NCBI RefSeq assembly: GCF_963678635.1
Contig: NC_087070.1
Span: 48,963,467-49,023,466, forward strand
Direction of reading: 5' to 3'
DNA: 60,000 nt
Source of the DNA: Symsagittifera roscoffensis
Taxonomy: Eukaryota > Xenacoelomorpha > Acoela > Convolutidae
Every line of letters starts with the position of its first letter. Positions within the stretch are counted from its first letter, which is position 1. This document shows, piece after piece, positions 36,612 to 44,339 of this stretch. Below the pieces are notes generated by a model. The model saw only the letters and a list, made by a program, of their open reading frames with translations. It was not told where the DNA came from and did no database searches. The position numbers and the translations under genes are program-made.

Positions 36612-37492
36612 TGTAACATTCGTCTACTGTAGTCACACATGAGGCTTAATAAAAATAGGCCCTATAACTATTGGCTCAAGAGTCAGGGACACTATCTCTT
36701 GTGTTTTTCTACCTCAAGAACGGTCGGAGCCAATTCGGTTCGCTTGCGACATGAGACTGGAACCCGTTACAGCTTAAAGGCCACTACCAAAATACCCCCC
36801 CACTCTAGAAATAAAAACGTCCCCATACTTAGGTCTCGAAATACCCAAAATACATGAACGCCGTTAAAAACCGGGTCGGAACAATCCGCTTAGTTACTTT
36901 TTATTGGACAGTGGAACTTTGATCCATTTCAGATGGATCAACCTAAAACTCGCCTTATCTCAACATAACTATCATAAAATACACTCGAGAAATTTAAATT
37001 GAGAACTCACATGTCGATGCACTTGAGTATGAGGAGTGACTAAGATAAGCAGCTTGAGAATCAAATAATATAACTAAATAAGTTTGATGCTAATTAGTTT
37101 TAACAACAGAAGTAAGTTCTGACTCAAGAATCAAAGTTTCTGAATGAACCATTGGGACACTCGAGTTGTCCACTCTTCCATTCAATATTCACTCCTTTCC
37201 GTTCGAATAGTCGTCCTTTCTCAAGTCTGTATTCTATTCTCCTGTTTTCAGGATGAGACAGCTCTACTCTCTTATTGTTTCGTATCGAGAAATTGCGAAT
37301 AGTAATTTCCTGCCTTTTTCTTGAGTAGTTTCCCGCAATTGTTAATTCGGACGTTCTGATTTTTGATTTTGCGTTTTCAGTTGGTTCGAGAAAACTGAGC
37401 ATGTCAGGCTCCATTCGAAATTTTCAAAATTAAAACTTCACTCCAAAATTACGTGTTTCTCAAGGTCAACCTCCAGACATGACCGACTGGCA
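36612..37492 (-). repeat. 3' LTR of element A
   Basis: 881 bp, TGTAACATTCGTC...GACTGGCA. The first 241 bases match 55528-55768 with one difference seen (near 36649). AATAAA lies on the minus strand at 36900-36905. The right end is set by the point where A and B LTRs, unlike each other, are both followed by ACATACTCCCCGGA. An alternative end at 37878 (CTCTCA before a C-rich run) is less well supported. Confidence 0.78.
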
Positions 37493-37506
37493 CATACTCC
37501 CCGGAC
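37493..37506 (-). promoter_or_regulatory. Likely polypurine tract of element A
   Basis: Sense-strand GTCCGGGGAGTATG next to the 3' LTR. The same motif adjoins B-type 3' LTRs (56689 onward, about 20089, about 24966) and is absent after the B 5' LTR at 33304, as expected for a plus-strand primer. A second purine-rich run (sense GAGAGGAGGGGGG, about 37881-37893) is closer to the gene end. Confidence 0.5.
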
Positions 37507-37933
37507 TCGAGATCGATGTCCCCATCGTGTGTTGTCATCTGCCAGTGAGTCCCAGAGAACCGAGTGTTGCTCAAGATACAGTGCCAGTGGTCATTTACAG
37601 AAGTTTGCATCGGACTTAAGTTTATCTACCTTTCAAAATTCACAAGCATATAAAATTTTCACGCTATCGCTAAACAGCAATCAAAATCTGCACACACCTG
37701 CACCCATGAATCCCCGCTTTTTAAGCTGGTAATTTTAAAATTTCTTTTGTCCTATTCAGTCAGGAAATTGTCATGCATCATTTCGACTTATATAATAGAT
37801 CTATCATATTAATAACAATATCCTATTCGTCTAAAATTTCTTTTTAGTGAACCCAGATTTCATCCAAGTTCACTCTCAAGCCCCCCTCCTCTCAAGACTC
37901 AAGACTCTAGAATTCTCCTTTCGAGCCGCCGGC
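37507..37933 (-). other. 3' UTR of element A
   Basis: Between the stop of the SGNH gene (37934) and the 3' LTR. No gene. Loosely similar to the 3' UTR of B elements (CATTTACAGAAGTTTGC against GAATTTACAAAATGC). Confidence 0.5.
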
Positions 37934-39272
37934 TCACCTCGTGTTTTTCGCCTTCGAGGTACCCGACACCGGTGTTCTTGGCACTGTAATTTGTTCCAAC
38001 AGTGCCTCTTCGTCATCGGAGCTGATCACAATTTCCTCCCAGGCCTTCAGCTGTTCATAGGATCGCATCCACTCCCTTTGCTCTTGCAACCTCTTCGATT
38101 GATTTGGTAGGCTCTTCACCTTCGACTCCCGGTTCAAACAGAAGGAATTGTGAAGACTCATGCTTACATTCCTCGCCAGGTCCTCCTCCAGTATCGTTTC
38201 CCTCGCTCTAGAATTGTCTCTGGATACTCTGCCCACTCTTTTCCACCCCGTCGTGATCGCATTTCGATGGGTCAGCAGAGGTCTCTTGAAGGCATCTGGT
38301 CCTATTTCGGCTTGGAATTGTCGATATTCCTTTTGATGTTTCCTCATGTGGTCCTTTGTCACTACATACAACCAGGATGTTAACGTCGCACGAAACCAAG
38401 GAAAGAATCTCAGGCGGTTCCATATATGTCTGACTTCCACTGGTATGGCGAATAACTTGCATGCGGTCTCGAACAACTCTAGTCTCCTGCTGTAATCTAT
38501 CGCATGAATCGACTCAGCTGTTGGCGCTCTCGATTCTCTATACTTCGCTATGTTTTCTTCAATCCATCGCAGAGCCAGCATCGTGCTTACCACCAAGATG
38601 GTCACCTTTTGTCGATGCTCCGGTAGTCCCAACGATTTAATCTCTTCTATGTCCCAAATCAGACAGAGATTGGCGAGTTCTGGGTACCACACTGTCTGCG
38701 CCAGACAGTGGCATGGACAATCCCCATGCGTGAGATCGATGCTTCTGAGATTGCGTTCTCCCGAGGCTTCCAGGAGAAGCTCAAGTTCCATCATTTTCTC
38801 GTGTATCACGTCGACTTCTTCCGAGCTTGGAGTACCTATTGTGGGTTTCCCCACCATGTCCTCTCCTGCCTCACTGAGAGTTTCATCCATGCTCTCGTCT
38901 CCCGACTCTGCTTCTCTTCTCTCAAAAATCCTCTTGAATCGATCTTCCACGGTGCCACTCTTTTTATCCCCAGGGATGTCCATTGAAAGGGGTGATGGTG
39001 TCGTTGGATTCGTCCCCTTGTGCTCTGTCAGTGCCACGTACAATGGACCTGCTGCATCCAGCTTCTTTCCTTCCCGATTCCGTTCCACCTGCTCTAGTCC
39101 ATAAGGTGCCCGGTATCTCCTTGTGGCAAACAGCATCTCGTCTGCTTTCAGTGCGATATGCCCTTCCTCCACTATCATCCTGCCGTCGTCCCATGCCGGC
39201 AACTGGCTCTCTAGACTTGCCCGCTCAAGTACTCTCAAGGCATTTTGCACTTGGCTTGAGTCGTACATGAGT
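37934..39272 (-). CDS. SGNH giant gene, C-terminal part (second frame)
   Basis: The open frame runs 39952-37934. Its first ~225 codons are only the shadow of the upstream frame, so the real part starts near 39272, where the 1,593-codon frame ends. It then encodes about 445 residues: a linker with acidic stretches (EDMVGKPTIGTPSSEEVDV), then the most widely conserved block of the family (IPVEVRHIWNRLRFFPWFR, KDHMRKHQKEYRQF, DAFKRPLLTHRNAITTGW), then a charged tail. The two frames are offset by what a one-base deletion would cause, so I read them as one protein of about 2,000 residues. No known domain recognised. This block is the piece most often left in the decayed copies. Confidence 0.75.
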
Positions 39273-42200
39273 TTACCTTCACATCGCTGGTATGGAAATA
39301 AATCGCTGCAGTGTAGCCGACGAAGAGCGGATCCCAGCCGTCGGTAAACTCCTTCTGCCGTTCTTCGGTGGTGGTTCTCGCGTAAGGGGACGGGACAACC
39401 AGGGAACTGTTCATTCCCAGGGTCATTCTCCTCACCATGGGGAACTCGGGAATGCTCGTTGGTAGGACTTCTTTCTCCAAAATCGCCTCTAGCTCCTTTT
39501 TCACTAACTCGAAGCTTTTCGTCCATGTAGGGATTCTCAAGATTTCCTGCCCATTGGCTGTCAAGGGATTCAAGTTCCAGAACTTGGGGTAAGTTTCGAT
39601 GGGGCCCTCGCGCTTGCCTCCCATCCGGCATTGCAGTTGTCCACGGAAACTGTACACGACCAACTCCGGATCCTTCACCTTCCCGAAGAGCACCGTGTTG
39701 CTCATTTGTGCCCTCAGCACCTCTTGCTGACACCAGTTTAGTGTCGTTCCATCTAGTACGCTTATGAGGCTCACGTGGGTCACGGAGTATCGATAAGCCG
39801 TCACCAGGGGATCCGGAAACGCGAACGTGACGGCCGGTCCATATATACAGGTCACGACCTCCCCTAGCCCCCGGATAATCCCCATGGGATCCGATCTCAT
39901 GGCCAGGCATAGGTCCGTCAAAAGGGGCATGCCTCCATTCACTCTTCTCCATTCCTCTCTTGTCTTCGGGCTCTTTTCTTCACCAGTCAGGTACCTGTTT
40001 TGCATCAGTAGATACTGCACTAACAGTGTCCTTAGCCCGGCCGCACATTTGTACGAGTAGGTCTCAATACTCGAGTGTGTTCTTCCCATCGACAGGGGCT
40101 CCCCGTACCTCATTAACCGGTGGAATGACGCTAGTTCACCGTGGGTCAGAAGCACTAACGTCAAGTACCCGTCTATTCTGAGGGCACCCACGCCACGACT
40201 GAACATGTATGCTGGGCCCAAATTAAACAAGTATCTCGGGTAGACCAGATACAGAGCCAGCAACAGACTGATAGGCATATTCAATATCTCCTGCATGAAC
40301 GCTTTGAAGATTGTCTCCTTCGCGCTGTACACTTCGGTCAGGAACTCTTTTCCCCAACAAGGACTCAAGAACTCGAGAATCTCATGATCCCTCCTCGTCC
40401 TTAGCTCACCCTTCGCGTGCTCTCTCCAGAACCCTCCAATGGTGACCTCATTGGCTGCTGTGACAAATCTGCCAACCGTCATCTCCCTCTCCTCAGCCTT
40501 TCCCAGTTGCTCTTCAAGAAAATCCCAGATCTGCTTCACCAGAAGCGGCGCATCCTCTCTTGTTTTCCCCGTGGCGTTTTCCAAACTTGGTGTTAAGAAG
40601 GGCCACTTGCCTCCCTCTAGTGCCAACCGATGCACCATCGACTCTAGTTGCTTCTCCGATGCGGCCACGTTCTTCCTTTCGTTATTTGGCCCTCTAGATC
40701 GGCTGGTTGAGCTCGTGATGGTCAACTCCATGTCCCGAAACCACAGACTAGCCGTCAGGTGAGCTACCACTGGATGATCGTCCCTCATGATCGGGCTGAA
40801 CTTAAGTTGCCTAGCGAAGTTAGATATATCCAATAGGAGGACCTCGTCTAATACGATGAGGATGTCGGCTAACTCGTAGAAGCCTCTCAGCGCATGGGAG
40901 ACATCCGCCCATTCCGCCGCGAGTTCTGATTTGCGCAGTCTCAAGTTCGTCGGTTCCAATTCCCGGTTGGGAGCTGCCATCAGGGCACGCCATCCATTCC
41001 CCTCTGCGATCAAGATCAAGATCGCGTACACAAATTGCAGAGCAAGCGGCATGCTCGAGTACCCGGGGGATGTTGTGAACACCACCTTTGTCTTGGAGCC
41101 GAATCTTGAGGCAACATTCTCTTGTACTTCATTTATGGCCGCGAACAAAGTCTGGATGGCCTCCCAGATCCTCTTCGGCGTAGGCTCACCACCCTTGAGC
41201 TGCTCAAGAAATCCCGTCGCGTGCAGATGATCGTTCATCCCTGCAAACAGCAGTAACTCAGGTTCGCAGGGCATTTCTGACTTCATTGCCACCACCAGGG
41301 TCAACATCTGGTTTAGCTCCGCTCCCGGCAAGGCATATATCAGGGTTTCTGGCCAAAACAACTTGGGAGACGTTCCTTCAAAATCTGATCCTGCCACGAT
41401 AATCACCCTTGCTGCAGCCGGGTCTGCCCTGTCGTAAACTGCTAAGGTTTTGGCCAACTGCGCCTGCCCGCAGGGTTTCCCGTATCGGGGGTCATTGGCC
41501 AATTTTGCGCCTTCATATGCGGCGTCTGGTAACTCCATTTCTCTCGGGTCCATCAGTTTGTCTACCACTCTCAACTGTGCTGGAGTGGCCACTCTAATCC
41601 TGGCAATGCTGGTTCGGTGTTTGGGAGGCTCCACCACCAGTCCCGGGCTCCCCAATGACTTGAGAGGTCTGTAATTGATTGGTCCCATCACCGACTTTGT
41701 GGGAATTCCAGTCAGGTCCGCCGTCTCCATCAACTTCGCTCTCGAGAAATGTGTTTCATGAGCCTTCAAGCAGTCCACGCACTGGTATCTCCCCAAGTCT
41801 TCGTGTGATACCTGTTCAAGATCCAAGGTTCTCGCTAGCTCCTGCCTACATTCCAGATCCTCAAGATCCAGTTCCTTGACCTTCTCCTCATATTTCAACC
41901 TACTGGTCTCCAGTGGTTTCTCTGACCTCTTTTTCTCCGCAACCACCACTGAGGATATTATCGACCCTTGAGGAGTTGAGGATATCGCTTCATCAGCTTC
42001 CATGGGTGTGGTGCTCGGTAACTTGGTCCGGCTGTTCCTCGAACTGTCTCTAGAATCGGCTCTCTCACCTAAACGACTGGACAAAGACCTCGGGTTGAAG
42101 AAGGGCGGGTTTGGAGGTTGTCCGAACGTGACCTGTGCTGTCTCCAGCAATTCTGCCTCTAGCGCACATACGTGTCTTTGGAAGACGTTGTTCAACCACT

Positions 42201-44016
42201 CCACCCCTCTGGGCCTATCAAAGTGAATGCCATCCGCAGATGCATCGTCAGGGAAAGAGAACAGCTCCATTTGCTCAGCCACGTCCAGTAGCCTAAGGGG
42301 AAGGACACTCCTTTGATGTATCTTCCTGATTGTTTCGTTCAGGTTTCGCACCTTTGTGTTCATGTCCAGTGCATGTTGATCCGCTCCCATGTTGTAGGGG
42401 ACAGTACATATCGTGAGAATGGCTGGATCCATTTGGATCCGTATTTCCTCGATAATACAGCTCATCTTTTCGTGCAGCCTTGTCACCTTCCTTGCTTCCC
42501 CCCTGGACACGTCATTCGTCCCGACCATCAGTGTGACCGTGTATACACTCACCATCCCTAACATCTCAAGTGTCGCTAACATCTGCGGCGTTGCGGCTCC
42601 GGCGAAGCTCAAGATTCCCGTTTGCCAATGAGACTGGATCCGGGTCAGCACTCGCAGCAAGCTGTCCCCAATGATCAAGTGAACCACACCCTCCGGCACT
42701 CGCGGATGCGTGAAGTACTCCACCCAAGTCGCGTCATGGAAGCAGTCTCTCCTCTCCCTCTGTGCCGCGCTCCAGTCTATCCGATTGTGCTTGCGATATC
42801 TCCCTTCCATATTCTTCTTGTAGCTCGAGATCACCACACTCCTGACAGGTTGCTCTCCCCAAGTCGAGGGTAAGTCCGCTCTTGCCGGACTCTCGCTATT
42901 CCTCAGCTGTAGCCTCTCGTGCAACTCTTTCAATCGTGACGAGCCGCCACTCACCTGGCTACTACCTGGGGTCGAGCTCGGTGTATATCCAGGCAGCGCG
43001 ACGTCCATCAATGGTCGTATTACTTGAGTCTCCATTCCACGCAGGGAGGATGCTGATTCGGGCGGTATCCATACCTCCAGCCCCTCGTTCATGTGTTCTT
43101 GAGCCGCACGATCGAGGTTGAATCGTCCCTTCGACCTAGGAGCTTCATCCACTTCCATGCGTGACTCTGGCCTTGAGACAGTCACTACCCGTTCCTTGGG
43201 CCTAGCCCCTTTCTGCATATCGAGCTCGCGTTGTTGTTGCTGGATTCTCTCAAGCTTTGCCTGATCTCTCTCGAGAGCCTGCTTCAGCTGTTCACAATTC
43301 GCGGCATTCTCCCGCACCCTTTCTGCCTGTAGCCGTTCAGCTCTCATTATGTCTAGTTCTCTCCGCGCTTGATCCCTCTCATGCACCGCTTTATCCCGGT
43401 CGAGGTTCGCCTTATTCCTTTCCCGCTGGGTTCTCTCGAGTTCTCTCTTCATGGCACTGACGTCTGGATACGCTTCCCCCGTTTGTTGCGCTCGTGACAT
43501 CGATGGTACTTTACTCGTACTCTGGCTCGTGGACCTGACTGATGGTCTAACCGGCAGTGGGAATTCCCCCGCGCCATACTCCATATTGTTGTTCAGGCCA
43601 GGGTTCCTCGCCAAATCGAACCCCCTTATCGCTCCATCCACGTTCCAGGACAGCCATCCGGTTTGTTCTTGATTGGACACCCCATCAGTGGTGTAGCCTA
43701 CCATCAAGACCGCCTCCGTCGCAGACTCCCGACATTCGCCCTGTTCCTCCAATTGGAGGATGGCATTCAGCATCACTGCCATTCTCTCGTCCACTTGAGT
43801 ATAATCCAGGTCCCTCAGCCGCCTGTACAATTCGTCAAGTGTGGGCTTTTTCAGAGCCGATGGCATGGACTTCCAGAATCGATCTGCCATTTCTGTGATT
43901 TCAATTGGGTCCTTGAGTATTAGCAACTTGAGTTTCACCTGAGCAATTTGAGTTTCACCTGAGCAACTTGAGTTTGAGCAGCTTGAGTTTGAGCAACTTG
44001 AGTTTTCTTCCTTCAA
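39235..44016 (-). CDS. Giant protein with SGNH hydrolase domain, in env position of element A
   Basis: 1,593 codons. The first methionine likely used is residue 43 (MADRFWKSM), since homology to the other SGNH gene starts there; the upstream part is short repeats. Order: conserved N-terminal region (about 55-145), charged coiled coil (190-270), then an SGNH/GDSL hydrolase with all blocks: GDS at 450-452 (catalytic Ser), Gly473, GTND at 499-502 and DGIH at 595-598 (catalytic Asp/His). Residues 747-757 (CVDCLKAHETH) could bind a metal. A second SGNH-like unit follows at about 870-1090 (AGSDFEG, GMND 926-929, DDHPVVAH). The rest is unrecognised. No signal peptide or clear membrane anchor, so it is not an envelope protein. 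Expected activity: ester or acyl hydrolysis; substrate unknown. GDSL/SGNH domains are known in CR1 LINE ORF1 proteins and rotifer giant Athena elements. Confidence 0.85.
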   Translation of the reverse strand: MKEENSSCSNSSCSNSSCSGETQIAQVKLKLLILKDPIEITEMADRFWKSMPSALKKPTLDELYRRLRDLDYTQVDERMAVMLNAILQLEEQGECRESATEAVLMVGYTTDGVSNQEQTGWLSWNVDGAIRGFDLARNPGLNNNMEYGAGEFPLPVRPSVRSTSQSTSKVPSMSRAQQTGEAYPDVSAMKRELERTQRERNKANLDRDKAVHERDQARRELDIMRAERLQAERVRENAANCEQLKQALERDQAKLERIQQQQRELDMQKGARPKERVVTVSRPESRMEVDEAPRSKGRFNLDRAAQEHMNEGLEVWIPPESASSLRGMETQVIRPLMDVALPGYTPSSTPGSSQVSGGSSRLKELHERLQLRNSESPARADLPSTWGEQPVRSVVISSYKKNMEGRYRKHNRIDWSAAQRERRDCFHDATWVEYFTHPRVPEGVVHLIIGDSLLRVLTRIQSHWQTGILSFAGAATPQMLATLEMLGMVSVYTVTLMVGTNDVSRGEARKVTRLHEKMSCIIEEIRIQMDPAILTICTVPYNMGADQHALDMNTKVRNLNETIRKIHQRSVLPLRLLDVAEQMELFSFPDDASADGIHFDRPRGVEWLNNVFQRHVCALEAELLETAQVTFGQPPNPPFFNPRSLSSRLGERADSRDSSRNSRTKLPSTTPMEADEAISSTPQGSIISSVVVAEKKRSEKPLETSRLKYEEKVKELDLEDLECRQELARTLDLEQVSHEDLGRYQCVDCLKAHETHFSRAKLMETADLTGIPTKSVMGPINYRPLKSLGSPGLVVEPPKHRTSIARIRVATPAQLRVVDKLMDPREMELPDAAYEGAKLANDPRYGKPCGQAQLAKTLAVYDRADPAAARVIIVAGSDFEGTSPKLFWPETLIYALPGAELNQMLTLVVAMKSEMPCEPELLLFAGMNDHLHATGFLEQLKGGEPTPKRIWEAIQTLFAAINEVQENVASRFGSKTKVVFTTSPGYSSMPLALQFVYAILILIAEGNGWRALMAAPNRELEPTNLRLRKSELAAEWADVSHALRGFYELADILIVLDEVLLLDISNFARQLKFSPIMRDDHPVVAHLTASLWFRDMELTITSSTSRSRGPNNERKNVAASEKQLESMVHRLALEGGKWPFLTPSLENATGKTREDAPLLVKQIWDFLEEQLGKAEEREMTVGRFVTAANEVTIGGFWREHAKGELRTRRDHEILEFLSPCWGKEFLTEVYSAKETIFKAFMQEILNMPISLLLALYLVYPRYLFNLGPAYMFSRGVGALRIDGYLTLVLLTHGELASFHRLMRYGEPLSMGRTHSSIETYSYKCAAGLRTLLVQYLLMQNRYLTGEEKSPKTREEWRRVNGGMPLLTDLCLAMRSDPMGIIRGLGEVVTCIYGPAVTFAFPDPLVTAYRYSVTHVSLISVLDGTTLNWCQQEVLRAQMSNTVLFGKVKDPELVVYSFRGQLQCRMGGKREGPIETYPKFWNLNPLTANGQEILRIPTWTKSFELVKKELEAILEKEVLPTSIPEFPMVRRMTLGMNSSLVVPSPYARTTTEERQKEFTDGWDPLFVGYTAAIYFHTSDVKVNSCTTQAKCKMP
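43925..44005 (-). repeat. Short tandem repeats at the 5' end of the SGNH gene
   Basis: Repeated CAACTTGAGTTT and TCACCTGAGCAA units encode SSCSNSSCSNSSCS. Probably slippage; they argue for the start at residue 43 (43890), which would leave these in the 5' UTR. Confidence 0.7.
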
Positions 44017-44339
44017 TTGAATATAGATGAGTAGTCAACGTGAGTTCAACAAATCAATCTGAAAATAACACCCGATTTTATAGACTGACAAGCTCTGTCC
44101 CTAACCAGAAAACCCCATTACCTTTATGATTAAAAAGCCTCTCCTTTTCGCCCTACTAAAATAGTTCAATTGAAATATTCTAAAAACATGCAGATACATT
44201 TTATGTTTTAGCACCATCAATCATTTAAAATAATAATTGTCATGCCAATTATTCCTAAGATCCCTTACCTGTTTTGTACCCCAGTACCTAGCTCAAGACA
44301 CCTCCCTCACACCCGGCTCGATACCCCTGTGTACCCGAC
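44017..44339 (-). promoter_or_regulatory. Pol-SGNH intergenic region with TATA-like box and splice-acceptor-like site
   Basis: On the minus strand it contains TATAAAA (about 44077-44083), followed after about 15 bases by TTATTTTCAG (AG at 44059-44060), some 40 bases before the open frame. TTTTCAG is the strong 3' splice consensus of nematodes. Either an internal promoter or cis/trans-splicing could make a separate mRNA for the SGNH gene. Both are inference. Confidence 0.45.

Noticed and set aside
37871-37893. LTR end and polypurine tract at 37878 (CTCTCA before a C-rich run)
   Set aside because: The shared ACATACTCCCCGGA motif and the clean end of the B 5' LTR at 33303 place the LTR ends earlier (37492).
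39273-39952. First ~225 codons of the 672-codon frame
   Set aside because: Shadow of the SGNH gene frame; composition and lack of homology to the other copies show it is not coding.
39235-44016. Envelope glycoprotein in the third-gene position
   Set aside because: No signal peptide, furin-like site or membrane anchor seen; SGNH catalytic motifs are clear instead.
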